A stretch of 64,000 bases of DNA, taken from the NCBI RefSeq assembly GCF_000756385.1, contig NZ_JNFC01000073.1, positions 1 through 64,000 of the forward strand. Reading direction: 5' to 3'. The notes beneath the pieces were generated by a model. The model saw only the letters and a list, made by a program, of their open reading frames with translations. It was not told where the DNA came from and did no database searches. Position numbers and translations under genes: made by a program. Positions 8,114-16,849 of the stretch are shown one piece after another. The stretch comes from Sphingopyxis sp. LC363. GTDB lineage: Bacteria; Pseudomonadota; Alphaproteobacteria; Sphingomonadales; Sphingomonadaceae. The first letter of the stretch is position 1. Each line of letters starts with the position of its first letter.

Positions 8114-10456
8114 ATGAAAAAACGTTCGAATATAGCCCCCGGCCTGCCGACCAGTGAGCAGATCCTCGACTTCATTACGGCGTCCGACCAGCCCGTCGGC
8201 AAACGCGAGATCGCGAAGCATTTCGCGCTCCACGGCAATGACAAGATCGCGCTGAAGGCGTTGCTCAGGGATATGACCGACGAGGGGCTCGTCGATCTGG
8301 CGCCGGGCCGCGCCTTTCACAAACATGGCGGCTTGCCGCGCGTAACCGTGCTGCGCGTCGCGGCGATCGAGGGCAGCAATGTCTGGGCGGTGCCCGAACG
8401 CTGGGAAGGCGCCGGTCCCGCGCCGCGGCTGCGCGTGATGGAGCAGGGACGCCCGAAACGTACGGGGGGCGCGCTCGGCGTCGGCGACCGCATCCTCGCG
8501 CGCACCGAGGAACGCGGCAGCGGCCATGTCGCGCATCCGATGAAGCGGCTGCAGGCGAGCGCAGAGATGGTGATCGGGGTGCTCGTCGAGGACAAGTCGC
8601 CCGGCGGCAAGCCGATGGTCTGGCTGCGTCCCGCCGACAAGCGCGCGCGCTTCGACTTCGCGGTCGCCGACAAGGGCGATGCCGAAATCGGCGATCTGGT
8701 GCGCGCCGAACTGACGGGGCGCGGGCCGGCGACCAAGGCGAAGGTCATCGACCGTATCGGCGATCCCTTCGCGCCGAAGTCGCTGAGCATGATCGCGATC
8801 GCGCGGCATGAGATTCCGCACGTCTTCGACGGCGAAACGCTCGCCGAGGCCGGGACGGCAGCGAAACTTCCGCTCACCCCCGACGGGCGCGAGGATCTGC
8901 GCGAGCTGCCGATCGTCGCCATCGATCCCATCGACGCGCGCGACCATGACGATGCCGTCTGGGCGATCCTCGACGAGGACCCCGGCAACAAGGGCGGCTT
9001 TCGCGCGATCGTCGCGATCGCCGACGTCAGCTTCTATGTCCGCCCCGACGGCGCGCTCGACCGCGAAGCGCGGCGACGCGGCAACAGCGTCTATTTCCCC
9101 GACCGGGTCGTGCCGATGCTTCCCGAAACATTATCGGCGGGCGTCTGCTCGCTGAAAGCGGGGCAAGACCGTGCTGCGATGGCGTGCCATCTTGTCATCG
9201 ACAGGCATGGCAAGGTGACGTCATGGCGTTTCGCCCGCGCGTTGGTGCGGCTGCGCGCGAACATCGCCTATGAACATGCGCAGGCGGCCTATGACGCCGA
9301 CGCGCCGCGCGAGGAGTGGGACGCCGATGTGCTCCCGACGCTCAAAAATCTTTGGGCGTGCTGGGCGCTCCTCGCAAAGGCTCGCGCCGCCCGCGCGCCG
9401 CTCGATCTCGACCTGCCCGAACGTCAGGTCATTCTCGACGAGCAGGGAGGCATCGCGGAAATTCGCGTCCGCGATCGGCTCGATTCGATGCGGCTGATCG
9501 AGGATTATATGATCGCGGCGAACGTCGCGGCGGCGAAGGCGCTCGAGGCGAAGAAATCGCCGGTGATGTACCGCATCCACGAACCGCCGAGCCGCGAGAA
9601 GCTCGTGAGCCTCAAGGATTATCTCGAAACCTTCGAGCAGAGCTTCGCGCTCGGGCAGGTGATCACCCCTGCGGTGTTTAACCGCCTGATCGATGGATTT
9701 TCGGAGGACGACCGGCTGCCCGAGATCATGCAGGCGATCCTGCGGAGCCAGACGCAGGCCTATTATGGCCCCGCCAACGCGGGTCATTTCGGCCTCGCGC
9801 TCGGCTCTTATGCACATTTCACTTCGCCAATCCGCCGCTACGCCGACCTGATCGTCCACCGCGCGCTCGTCGACAGCTATCGCCTCGAAGTGCCGGGCAA
9901 GCCCAAGGGTCTGCCCGCGCGCACCGGGCTGGGCGAGGCCGACGCCAAGGGACTGTCGCGCATCGGCGAGACGATCAGCGCGCTCGAACGCCGCGCGATG
10001 GAGGCCGAGCGCGAGACCGTCGACCGCTATGTCGCGGCTTACCTCGCGACCAAAACGGGCGAGATACTCGTCGCGCGCATCACCGGGGTCCAGCCCTTCG
10101 GCTTTTTCGCGACCGTCGACGGGCTCGGCGGCGACGGGCTCGTGCCGGTCTCGACCTTGGGCAGCGAACGCTTCTTCTACGACGAAGCGGCGCGGACGCT
10201 CGACAGCGAACATGGGCGCGTAAGCTATACGGTCGGACAGCGGATCGAGCTCAGATTGCTCGACGCCAATCCGATCAGCGGCGCGCTGCGCTTCGAACTG
10301 CCCGATGCGCCCGAGGGCGGCTTCCGGAATCGGTCGCCGCGCCGCGACGGGGTGAAGAAGACCGGCAAGGGCGCCGGGAAAGATAGGGCGGGCAAGCATA
10401 TGGTCGGCAAGCGGGGGCGCCCGGCGAATATCAAGCACAAAGGACGGAAACGGTAG
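8114..10456 (+). CDS. rnr: ribonuclease R
   Basis: 780-aa 3'-5' hydrolytic exoribonuclease of the RNB/RNase II family that degrades structured RNA. Order of domains: N-terminal winged helix (EQILDFITASDQPVGKREIA), cold-shock OB folds, RNB catalytic core with the acidic metal cluster in AIDPIDARDHDDAVW, conserved YAHFTSPIRRYADLIVHRAL, C-terminal S1 domain (GEILVARITGVQPFGFFATV). The tail of about 40 residues is very basic (repeated Lys/Gly/Arg), as in RNase R. Start at ATG 8114 (MKKRSN); the frame is open upstream only as a shadow of the membrane gene. It starts 62 bases after that gene. Confidence 0.95.
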   Translation: MKKRSNIAPGLPTSEQILDFITASDQPVGKREIAKHFALHGNDKIALKALLRDMTDEGLVDLAPGRAFHKHGGLPRVTVLRVAAIEGSNVWAVPERWEGAGPAPRLRVMEQGRPKRTGGALGVGDRILARTEERGSGHVAHPMKRLQASAEMVIGVLVEDKSPGGKPMVWLRPADKRARFDFAVADKGDAEIGDLVRAELTGRGPATKAKVIDRIGDPFAPKSLSMIAIARHEIPHVFDGETLAEAGTAAKLPLTPDGREDLRELPIVAIDPIDARDHDDAVWAILDEDPGNKGGFRAIVAIADVSFYVRPDGALDREARRRGNSVYFPDRVVPMLPETLSAGVCSLKAGQDRAAMACHLVIDRHGKVTSWRFARALVRLRANIAYEHAQAAYDADAPREEWDADVLPTLKNLWACWALLAKARAARAPLDLDLPERQVILDEQGGIAEIRVRDRLDSMRLIEDYMIAANVAAAKALEAKKSPVMYRIHEPPSREKLVSLKDYLETFEQSFALGQVITPAVFNRLIDGFSEDDRLPEIMQAILRSQTQAYYGPANAGHFGLALGSYAHFTSPIRRYADLIVHRALVDSYRLEVPGKPKGLPARTGLGEADAKGLSRIGETISALERRAMEAERETVDRYVAAYLATKTGEILVARITGVQPFGFFATVDGLGGDGLVPVSTLGSERFFYDEAARTLDSEHGRVSYTVGQRIELRLLDANPISGALRFELPDAPEGGFRNRSPRRDGVKKTGKGAGKDRAGKHMVGKRGRPANIKHKGRKR

Positions 10457-10457
10457 T

Positions 10458-11240
10458 TCAGGCCGCAGCCATCGCCTGCAACAGAGCCGCGCTCTCCGCG
10501 TCGGCCGGGAAGAACGCCTCGATGGCCAGTTCCGACAGGGTGATATCGACCGGCGTGCCGAAGATCGTCACCGTCGACACGAAGCGGACCTGCCCCATCG
10601 GCGTGTCCAGGATCAGCGGCACCGCGATCCCGTTCGCCGCGCTGCCGTCATGCGCGTGGGTGCCGCCGCCATAGCCCGCGAGTTCCTCGCGCAGTGCGAT
10701 CAATCCAGCATCGGCGCTCGCATCGATCTGATGATCGAGCCGTTCGAGGAGATGCGCACGCCATTCGCCATGGTTGACGATATGCGGCGCGAGCCCATTG
10801 GGGTGCATCGCGACGCGCAGCACATTGACCGGCGGCTCGAGCAATTCGGGCGCCACGAGTTGCATGAGCAGCGCGACGGCGGCGTTCGCCGCGACCATGT
10901 TCCAGTGGCGATCGACCGCGAGCGCGGGATAGGGCTCGTGTCCTTTCAGCACATGCTCGACGATCGCCCGCATTCCCGCCATTTCGGGGCTGTCGAGCGG
11001 TCGCTCCTGATAGTCGGGGGCATAACCGCCCGCGAGCAGCAGCGCGTTGCGCGCGCGGTGCGGCACCTCGAGGCAATCGGCGAGCCGCTGCAGCATCGCC
11101 GCGCTCGGTTTCGAGCGGCCCGTCTCGATGAAGCTCAGATGCCGGGTCGAAATCTCGCTGTCGAGCGCGAGGTCCATCTGGCTCATCCGGCGCCGGACGC
11201 GCCATTCGCGGAGCTGTTCGCCAAGGGCTGCGGGCTTCAT
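10458..11240 (-). CDS. XRE-family transcriptional regulator with MmyB-like sensor domain
   Basis: 260 aa. Residues about 8-65 form a Cro/C1-type helix-turn-helix (LREWRVRRRMSQMDLALDSE, STRHLSFIETGRSKPS). The rest matches the MmyB-like ligand-binding domain (WNMVAANAAV, NVLRVAMHPNGLAPHIVN), a PAS-like fold thought to bind small hydrophobic ligands. Three tandem ATG codons open the frame; AAGGAGA lies directly against the first, so the third (11240) has the best spacing. It is divergent from a four-helix membrane protein 118 bases away, and regulators of this type usually control their divergent neighbour. It ends one base after rnr, tail to tail. Confidence 0.88.
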   Translation of the reverse strand: MKPAALGEQLREWRVRRRMSQMDLALDSEISTRHLSFIETGRSKPSAAMLQRLADCLEVPHRARNALLLAGGYAPDYQERPLDSPEMAGMRAIVEHVLKGHEPYPALAVDRHWNMVAANAAVALLMQLVAPELLEPPVNVLRVAMHPNGLAPHIVNHGEWRAHLLERLDHQIDASADAGLIALREELAGYGGGTHAHDGSAANGIAVPLILDTPMGQVRFVSTVTIFGTPVDITLSELAIEAFFPADAESAALLQAMAAA

Positions 11241-11358
11241 CATCATTCTCCTTCGTAACGTCCGCTATACCCCTGGCTTCGGTTTTTCCATTACCTCGGG
11301 CGTAATCGACGCCATTCCATTCGCGGTCCAATTGGGGCGGGTCGAAAGGAGAATCACT
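11241..11358. promoter_or_regulatory. divergent promoter region, XRE regulator / membrane protein
   Basis: 118-base spacer that must carry both divergent promoters, with Shine-Dalgarno sites at each end (AAGGAGA on minus; AAAGGAGAATCACT on plus). I see no clear long dyad operator. Confidence 0.5.
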
Positions 11359-11748
11359 ATGTCGATCCGCAATCTCAAGAATATCCTCATCGCCGACGCC
11401 GTCACCTGCACGGGCGTCTTCGCCATCGGCCTGCTCGCCGCGGCGCCGGTCGGCGCGCTGCTCGGTCTGCCAGCCAATATCGTCGCGATCGGCGGCTGGA
11501 TCTGCCTCGCCGCCGCGCTGCTGATGGTCGTTGCCGCGCTGCAGAAGGTGCCGCACGCCGCGCTGGTCAAGCTGATAGCGCTTGGCAATCTCGGTTGGGT
11601 CGCGGCGAGCTTCGCGGTGGTCGCGAGTTTTGCCGCCGGAATGACCGGCATCGGCATCGCGGTCGTCGTCGCGCAGGCCTTTGGCGTGCTCGGTTTCGCG
11701 ATCCTCGAATGGAAAGCGGTGGCGACGCCGCGTGTCGCGGCCGCCTAA
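11359..11748 (+). CDS. four-helix membrane protein, unknown function
   Basis: 129 aa, starting at ATG 11359 with AAAGGAGAATCACT upstream. Four hydrophobic segments cover nearly the whole chain (around residues 10-32, 40-60, 70-92 and 94-115) with very short loops. No catalytic motif seen. Proteins of this shape next to MmyB-like regulators are common in sphingomonads and are probably the regulator's target. The open frame extends far upstream but only antisense to the regulator gene. Its stop overlaps the stop of the uspA-like gene by three bases (tail to tail). Confidence 0.72.
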   Translation: MSIRNLKNILIADAVTCTGVFAIGLLAAAPVGALLGLPANIVAIGGWICLAAALLMVVAALQKVPHAALVKLIALGNLGWVAASFAVVASFAAGMTGIGIAVVVAQAFGVLGFAILEWKAVATPRVAAA

Positions 11749-12200
11749 CTCAGCGCATCGAGCCGGGCGATATCGATCCCGCCCGGCACCAGCATCACCG
11801 GACAGGGGAGGGTTCCCGCATCCTGTCCGGTGAAATGCGCGACCAGCGGCCCGGGCGCTCCCGACGGCGCCGTCGCAAGGACCAGCGCGGCGATCTCGTC
11901 GCTCGCACCGATCAATTCGCGCACGACCTCCACGGGCTTTCCCGACTTGATCAATATCTGCGGCGTCAGGCCCGCTTCCTGCACCACGGCATCGGCAGCC
12001 GCGGCGGTCAGTTCCTCGGCATGTTCGCGCGCTTCGGCTTCGATCGTCGCCTGGACGCCGCCAAAGGCTACGAAATCGTGCGGCGCGATGATCGCGAGCA
12101 CGGTGACGCCGCCGCCCGTTCGCGCTGCGCGCCGCGCCGCGAAGCGCAGCGCCAGCGATGCCTCCGGGCTGTCGTCGATCACCACCAGATATGTCCGCAT
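11745..12200 (-). CDS. universal stress protein, UspA family
   Basis: 151-aa single-domain USP. It begins TYLVVIDDSPEASLALRFAA, the classic first strand with the nucleotide-binding Asp. A C-terminal portion (ALVLATAPSGAPGPLVAHF) carries a loose version of the GxxGxxxxGSV ATP loop, so ATP binding is doubtful. Start at ATG 12200 with GGGGTCGGGGTG upstream; the frame is open 15 codons earlier but that leader does not fit the family. It is divergent from pdhC. Confidence 0.85.
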   Translation of the reverse strand: MRTYLVVIDDSPEASLALRFAARRAARTGGGVTVLAIIAPHDFVAFGGVQATIEAEAREHAEELTAAAADAVVQEAGLTPQILIKSGKPVEVVRELIGASDEIAALVLATAPSGAPGPLVAHFTGQDAGTLPCPVMLVPGGIDIARLDALS

Positions 12201-12359
12201 CACCCCGACCCCTCGTGTTTTTGCTTGGCCCAAAGAGTGCGTCACATTCGTATGAAACGCAAGCTGGCCCGCTGGACCTTGATCGGTACAGGGCTTATGG
12301 CGAAGAAGAATCCGTAGCGGCAGGCCCCGCCTGCAAGACTGACAGGGACAAGCCTAGAC

Positions 12360-13655
12360 ATGCCAATCGAACTGAAAATGCCCGCTCTCTCGCCGACGAT
12401 GGAGGAGGGCACCCTCGCCAAATGGCTGGTGAAGGAGGGCGATACGGTCAAGTCGGGCGACTTGCTCGCCGAGATCGAGACCGATAAGGCGACGATGGAG
12501 TTCGAGGCGGTTGATGAAGGCACGATTGCGCAGATTCTCGTCACCGAAGGCACCGACAATGTGAAGGTCGGCACCGTGATCGCGACGATCGCGGGCGAGG
12601 GCGAGGACGCGTCAAGCGCGAAAGCTGCGCCTGCGCCCGCCGCCGAGCCGAAGGCCGAAGCCCCGGCGCCGGCACCCGCTGCTACGGCGGCGGCTCCAGC
12701 GCCGACCCCGGCCCCCGCGCCGGCAGCCACCCCCGCCGCATCGGGCGACCGTATCAAGGCGAGCCCGCTCGCCAAGCGTCTCGCCGCCGAGCAGGGCATC
12801 GACCTCAAGAGCGTGACCGGCACCGGCCCGGGCGGCCGCATCGTCAAGGCCGACCTCGAAGGCGCCCCGGCGGGCGCCGCAGCCCCCGCCGCGACAACCG
12901 CCGCTCCGGCTCCCGCCGCGGCCGCTCCGGCCCCGGCAGCCGCCGGCGCGATCCCCGATTTCGGCATCCCGCACGAGGACGAGAAGCTCAGCGGCATGCG
13001 CAAGACGATCGCGCGCCGCCTCAGCCAGTCGATGCAGGAATCGCCGCATATCTACCTCACCGTCGACATCCGCCTCGACGCGCTCTTGAAGCTGCGCGGC
13101 GAACTCAACGCCAGCCTCGAGAGCCGCGGCGTCAAGCTCAGCGTCAACGACATGCTGATCAAGGCGCTCGCCGTCGCGCTCGAACGCGTGCCCTCGTGTA
13201 ACGTCAGCTTCGGCGGCGACGTGATGCGCCAGTACAGCCGCGCCGACATCTCGGTCGCGGTCAGCATCCCCGGCGGCCTGATCACCCCGATCATCGTCGA
13301 CGCGGGCGGCAAGTCGATGTCGAAAATCTCGACCGAAATGTCGGAGCTTGCCGCGAAGGCGAAGGAAGGCAAACTCCAGCCAAACGAATATCAGGGCGGC
13401 ACCGCCTCGATCTCGAACATGGGGATGATGGGGATCAAGCAGTTCACCGCGGTGATCAATCCGCCGCAGGCGATGATCATGGCGATCGGCGCGGGCGAGA
13501 AGCGGCCCTATGTCGTCGACGACGCGCTCGCGATCGCGACCGTCATGTCGGCAACCGGCAGCTTCGACCACCGCGCGATCGACGGCGCCGACGGCGCGCT
13601 GTTGATGAAGACCTTCAAGGAACTGGTGGAGAACCCGCTGGGGCTGGTGGCGTAA
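12360..13655 (+). CDS. pdhC: pyruvate dehydrogenase E2, dihydrolipoamide acetyltransferase
   Basis: 431-aa E2 core subunit of the pyruvate dehydrogenase complex; it moves the acetyl group from E1 to CoA. One lipoyl domain (residues 1-80, lipoylated Lys K43 in ETDKATMEF), an Ala/Pro-rich flexible linker, a peripheral subunit-binding domain ([18 protein letters not shown]), a second Ala/Pro linker, and the acetyltransferase domain ending with catalytic [13 protein letters not shown]. Its usual partners E1-alpha and E1-beta are not in the window, but the E3 gene lpdA follows, separated by the DUF559 element. lipA at 56.9-57.9 kb makes the lipoyl cofactor. Confidence 0.95.
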   Translation: MPIELKMPALSPTMEEGTLAKWLVKEGDTVKSGDLLAEIETDKATMEFEAVDEGTIAQILVTEGTDNVKVGTVIATIAGEGEDASSAKAAPAPAAEPKAEAPAPAPAATAAAPAPTPAPAPAATPAASGDRIKASPLAKRLAAEQGIDLKSVTGTGPGGRIVKADLEGAPAGAAAPAATTAAPAPAAAAPAPAAAGAIPDFGIPHEDEKLSGMRKTIARRLSQSMQESPHIYLTVDIRLDALLKLRGELNASLESRGVKLSVNDMLIKALAVALERVPSCNVSFGGDVMRQYSRADISVAVSIPGGLITPIIVDAGGKSMSKISTEMSELAAKAKEGKLQPNEYQGGTASISNMGMMGIKQFTAVINPPQAMIMAIGAGEKRPYVVDDALAIATVMSATGSFDHRAIDGADGALLMKTFKELVENPLGLVA

Positions 13656-13656
13656 A

Positions 13657-14166
13657 ATGCCCGCGAGGAACATTAGCCCCTCTCCCCTTGCGGGAGAGGG
13701 GTTGGGGAGTGGGGTCCGCGCCGCGGCAGCGGCGCATAAGACTCTCTCCGAAGTCCTCGCCCGCAAAGCCCTGTTGCTGGACCGTGCCCGCCAGATGCCC
13801 TCGAACCCGACCGATGCTGAACGCAAGCTCTGGTCGATCCTCCGCGCTGGTCGGCTCGAAGGTCTGAGATGGCGCCGCCAAGAGATGATCGATGACCTCT
13901 ACATCGTCGACTTCATCTGCTTCGAGCATCGGCTGATCGTTGAAGCCGACGGCGGCCAGCATGGCAAAAATGCTTACGACATCGAACGCGATGCCTATCT
14001 GAACGCGCAGGGTTTCCGCGTCCTTCGCTTTTGGAACAACGACATACTCGCCAACAGCGATGGCGTCGTTGCGAGCATATTGGACGTCATCGATTCTTCA
14101 GGCGCGCAGACGCGCGCCGACCCCACACCCCAACCCCTCTCCCGCAAGGGGAGAGGGGGCTTTTGA
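13657..14166 (+). CDS. DUF559 (Vsr-like) endonuclease-fold protein inside a hairpin-bounded insert
   Basis: 169 aa. The core (about 50-145) is a DUF559 domain of the PD-(D/E)XK/Vsr-like fold: AERKLW (E55), YIVDF (D85), IVEADGGQH (E96, D98) and VLRFWNNDIL. The acidic residues of the family's putative metal site are present. Residues 7-20 (SPSPLAGEGLGSGV) and about 155-168 (PTPQPLSRKGRGG) are encoded by the two 40-bp inverted repeats, so the ORF spans the whole insert. ATG 13657 comes one base after the pdhC stop with no own ribosome-binding site, implying coupling; the functional start could be internal (Met47). No partner methylase or helicase is adjacent. DNA cleavage is inferred from fold only. 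Confidence 0.82.
   Translation: MPARNISPSPLAGEGLGSGVRAAAAAHKTLSEVLARKALLLDRARQMPSNPTDAERKLWSILRAGRLEGLRWRRQEMIDDLYIVDFICFEHRLIVEADGGQHGKNAYDIERDAYLNAQGFRVLRFWNNDILANSDGVVASILDVIDSSGAQTRADPTPQPLSRKGRGGF
13677..13716 (+). repeat. left terminal inverted repeat of the DUF559 element (REP-like hairpin)
   Basis: 40-bp sequence starting CCCCTCTCCCCTTGCGGGAG and ending GGGGTC. It folds into a 10-bp stem (13677-13686 with 13692-13701). Its reverse complement matches 14119-14158 at 39 of 40 positions by my alignment. A second inner hairpin (GCGCCGC-GGCA-GCGGCGC) follows directly. Confidence 0.9.
14119..14158 (-). repeat. right terminal inverted repeat of the DUF559 element (REP-like hairpin)
   Basis: 40-bp inverted copy of 13677-13716 (one mismatch). 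It begins GACCCCACACCCC and closes with the CCCCTCTCCC/GGGAGAGGGG stem. The inner side carries a different perfect hairpin, GGCGCGC-AGAC-GCGCGCC: same stem length and place as on the left but other bases. The lpdA ribosome-binding site (GAAGGAG) follows within 15 bases. Confidence 0.9.
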
Positions 14167-14177
14167 AGGAGCCCATA

Positions 14178-15575
14178 ATGGCTGACACAAACTACGACCT
14201 CATCGTCCTCGGCTCGGGCCCCGGCGGCTATGTCGCGGCGATCCGCGCGGCGCAGCTGGGGCTGAAAACGGCCATCGTCGAGCGCGAGAATCTCGGCGGC
14301 ATCTGTCTCAATTGGGGCTGCATCCCGACCAAGGCGCTGCTGCGCTCGGCCGAAATCTATCATTATATGCAGCATGCGGGCGATTACGGCCTGATCGCCC
14401 AGCAGATCAGCGCCGATATCGACGCGGTGGTGAAGCGCAGCCGCGGCGTCGCCAAGCAGCTGAGCCAGGGCGTCGCCTTCCTGATGAAGAAGCACAAGAT
14501 CACCGTCCATATGGGCGAAGGCAAGCTGACCGCACCGGGCAAGCTGGAAGTGAAGGGCGAGAAGGGGAGCGAAACCCTCACCGCGAAGAACATCATCGTC
14601 GCGACCGGCGCCCGCGCGCGCGATCTGCCCTTCGCGCCTGCCGACGGCAAGCGCATCTGGACCTATCGCCACGCGCTCGTCCCGCCCGAAATGCCCAAGA
14701 AGCTGCTCGTCATCGGATCGGGCGCGATCGGCATCGAGTTCGCGAGCTTCTACAGCGACATGGGCGCCGAAGTTACCGTCGTCGAAATGCTTGACCGGCT
14801 CGTGCCCGTCGAGGATGCCGACATCTCGGCCTTCCTCGAAAAGCAGCTCAAGAAGCAGGGCATGACGATCTTTACCGGCGCCGGCGTCGAGGAATTGAAG
14901 GCGACCGCGACCGGCGTCACTGCAAAGATCAAGACCAAGGACGGCAAGACCGAAAGCGCCGAGTTCAGCCACGCGATCGTCGCGATCGGCATCGTCCCGA
15001 ACACCGAGAATATCGGGCTCGAGGCCTTGGGCGTGAAAACTACCAAGGGCCATATCGACACCGACGCGATGTGCCGCACCAACGTCCCCGGTATCTGGGC
15101 GATCGGCGACGTCACCGCGCCGCCGTGGCTCGCGCACAAGGCGATGCACGAATCGATCATCGCGGTCGAGGCGATCGCGGGCAATCACCCGCACGCGATG
15201 GACGTCCGCAACATCCCCGGCTGCACCTATTGCCGCCCGCAGATCGCCAGCGTCGGGTTGACCGAGGCGAAGGCGAAGGAACTGGGTTACGAGGTCAAGG
15301 CCGGAACCTTCCCCTTCATCGGCAACGGCAAGGCGATTGCGCTGGGCGAGTCCGAAGGCTTCACCAAGACCGTGTTCGACGCGAAGACCGGCGAGCTGCT
15401 CGGCGCGCATATGATCGGCGCCGAGGTCACCGAGCTCATTCAGGGCTATACGATCGGCAAGACCGCCGAGCTGGTCGAGGATGATTTCATCGGCACGGTC
15501 TTCCCGCATCCGACGCTCAGCGAGACGATGCACGAGGGCGTGCTCACCGCGTTCGGACGTCCGCTGCATATCTAG
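14178..15575 (+). CDS. lpdA: dihydrolipoyl dehydrogenase (E3)
   Basis: 465-aa flavoprotein that reoxidises dihydrolipoyl groups of the 2-oxoacid dehydrogenase complexes, passing electrons to NAD+. N-terminal FAD motif VLGSGPGGYVAAIRAAQLG, redox disulfide in GGICLNWGCIPTKALL, NAD motif LVIGSGAIGIEFASFYSDMG, second FAD motif GIWAIGDV, and C-terminal dimerisation domain with the active-site His-Glu pair in FPHPTLSE. ATG 14178 follows GAAGGAGCCCATA, just outside the DUF559 insert. With pdhC it probably forms one transcription unit, now read through the insert. Confidence 0.96.
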   Translation: MADTNYDLIVLGSGPGGYVAAIRAAQLGLKTAIVERENLGGICLNWGCIPTKALLRSAEIYHYMQHAGDYGLIAQQISADIDAVVKRSRGVAKQLSQGVAFLMKKHKITVHMGEGKLTAPGKLEVKGEKGSETLTAKNIIVATGARARDLPFAPADGKRIWTYRHALVPPEMPKKLLVIGSGAIGIEFASFYSDMGAEVTVVEMLDRLVPVEDADISAFLEKQLKKQGMTIFTGAGVEELKATATGVTAKIKTKDGKTESAEFSHAIVAIGIVPNTENIGLEALGVKTTKGHIDTDAMCRTNVPGIWAIGDVTAPPWLAHKAMHESIIAVEAIAGNHPHAMDVRNIPGCTYCRPQIASVGLTEAKAKELGYEVKAGTFPFIGNGKAIALGESEGFTKTVFDAKTGELLGAHMIGAEVTELIQGYTIGKTAELVEDDFIGTVFPHPTLSETMHEGVLTAFGRPLHI

Positions 15576-15581
15576 GCGCGC

Positions 15582-16181
15582 TTGAACCCGTCGATCCTTC
15601 ATTTCTCCCGGACGGGCAGCGTTCTCAAGGCGCTGTTCTTCCTGGGGATGGCGGCGATCGCTTTCACTGTCTCCGGCCTGATGCACGCCGAGCGCGAAGC
15701 CCCGCCGCGGACCGTCCGCCTGCCCGATATCGAACTGTCCGCGCCGGCGCCGCATCGCGACCCGCTGGCGCCGTTCAAGGTCCCGTTCCTGATGATCGCG
15801 GGCGGGGTTTGCCTATTCTATGTTGGCCGGCACGGCCTCCGGGGCTTCATGCGAAGCGAGGCGGTGAAGATCGAAAACGGGGCCTTGCGCTTTCATCCGA
15901 GCTATGGCGCCCGGCCGAACCCGCTGCCGCTCGATGCCATCGCCGAGGCGCTCTTCGACCGCACCGACCGGCTGCCGGGCGATGGCCCCGCATCGGCGAA
16001 GCTCGGCGCCCGCCTACGGCACGGCCTTTACCTTCGCTACCGCGTCGATGGTTCGTTGAAGGAGGTGTGCCTGATCGACAATGACTTCGACGGCGGGGCG
16101 GAGCATTTACGGCGTTTCGCAGCCCATCTGGACAGCTGGCGCCAATCGGCGGCGCGAACGGCAAGGGGGGACCGGTCGTGA
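15582..16181 (+). CDS. two-helix membrane protein with C-terminal PH-like region, unknown function
   Basis: 199 aa starting at TTG 15582, six bases after lpdA. Two hydrophobic segments (about residues 15-34 and 67-83) are followed by a soluble domain of about 115 residues with a beta-strand-like pattern (VKIENGALRFHPSYGA; LYLRYRVDGSLKEVCLIDNDF), reminiscent of bacterial PH-like membrane proteins but not a firm match. No catalytic motif. Its stop overlaps the GTG start of the PAP2 gene by four bases, so the two are translationally coupled. Confidence 0.65.
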   Translation: MNPSILHFSRTGSVLKALFFLGMAAIAFTVSGLMHAEREAPPRTVRLPDIELSAPAPHRDPLAPFKVPFLMIAGGVCLFYVGRHGLRGFMRSEAVKIENGALRFHPSYGARPNPLPLDAIAEALFDRTDRLPGDGPASAKLGARLRHGLYLRYRVDGSLKEVCLIDNDFDGGAEHLRRFAAHLDSWRQSAARTARGDRS

Positions 16182-16840
16182 CGCCGCCAATGACGCGGGT
16201 AGTGACGGGGGCCAGCAAGCAAAGGCACGTGCCTGCCGCGATTTCGCTGATCATCGCTGTCCTCGCGCTCGGCTTTGCGGTCGGCGCGGGCTGGACGCAG
16301 GATGCCGACTGGCAAGTGTCACACCTGCTCTCGCTGCGCATCGACGAAAGCGACCCCGCCTTCATTGCCTTCATGCAAGGCGCAAGCTGGATCGGCGGCG
16401 GCACGCCGCGCTGGATCATCGTCATCCTGCTCTGCGCGCTCGTCTGGCACTGGTGCGGGCCGCGCTGCGCGGTGGCGCTCGGCGGCGCGTCGCTGCTTTC
16501 GAACCTCGCGTCGAGCTTGCTCAAGCTCGGCTTCGGCCGCGCGCGGCCCGATCTGATCGATCATCTCGACCATCAGACGAGCTTTTCCTACCCGAGCGGC
16601 CACGCGACCAGCGCCGCGGTCGTCTATCTGCTCCTCGCCTGGCTCGCCCCGCCGCGCTGGCGCCCCTTTGCCTGGGCGTTCGCCGCGACGATGATCGTCC
16701 TCAACGCTTTCTCGCGCATCATGCTCGGCGTCCATTGGGCGAGCGACATCGCAGGCGGCACGATGCTCGGCGGCGCCTTCGCGCTGCTCGGTGCGTGGTG
16801 GGCCGGGCTTTCCTCTCGACAGACGGCGATCAACGGCTAA
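16178..16840 (+). CDS. PAP2-family membrane phosphatase
   Basis: 220-aa integral membrane phosphatase of the PAP2/lipid phosphate phosphatase family, expected to dephosphorylate undecaprenyl- or phosphatidyl-type lipid phosphates at the periplasmic face. The three signature motifs are complete: KLGFGRARP, SYPSGHAT, and SRIMLGVHWASDIAGG. About six hydrophobic segments. GTG 16178 overlaps the upstream gene by four bases. Substrate cannot be told from sequence. Confidence 0.9.
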   Translation: MTPPMTRVVTGASKQRHVPAAISLIIAVLALGFAVGAGWTQDADWQVSHLLSLRIDESDPAFIAFMQGASWIGGGTPRWIIVILLCALVWHWCGPRCAVALGGASLLSNLASSLLKLGFGRARPDLIDHLDHQTSFSYPSGHATSAAVVYLLLAWLAPPRWRPFAWAFAATMIVLNAFSRIMLGVHWASDIAGGTMLGGAFALLGAWWAGLSSRQTAING

Positions 16841-16849
16841 CCTTGCGGC

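Larger units (their letters stand above)
13677..14158. mobile_element. putative 482-bp DUF559 mini-element inserted between pdhC and lpdA
   Basis: The two 40-bp inverted repeats bound a single nuclease-fold gene. The element sits exactly between two genes of one complex, and leaves the pdhC stop and the lpdA Shine-Dalgarno site intact. There is no transposase, and I could not recognise a target-site duplication. Calling it mobile is inference: hairpin ends plus an encoded nuclease recall REP/RAYT systems, but excision or transposition is not shown. Confidence 0.5.

Noticed and set aside
13657..14166. The DUF559 gene as part of a restriction-modification system
   Set aside because: No methyltransferase or specificity subunit nearby; single small gene within hairpins.
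13995..15755. 586-codon frame opposite lpdA
   Set aside because: Shadow; lpdA has every expected motif on the other strand.
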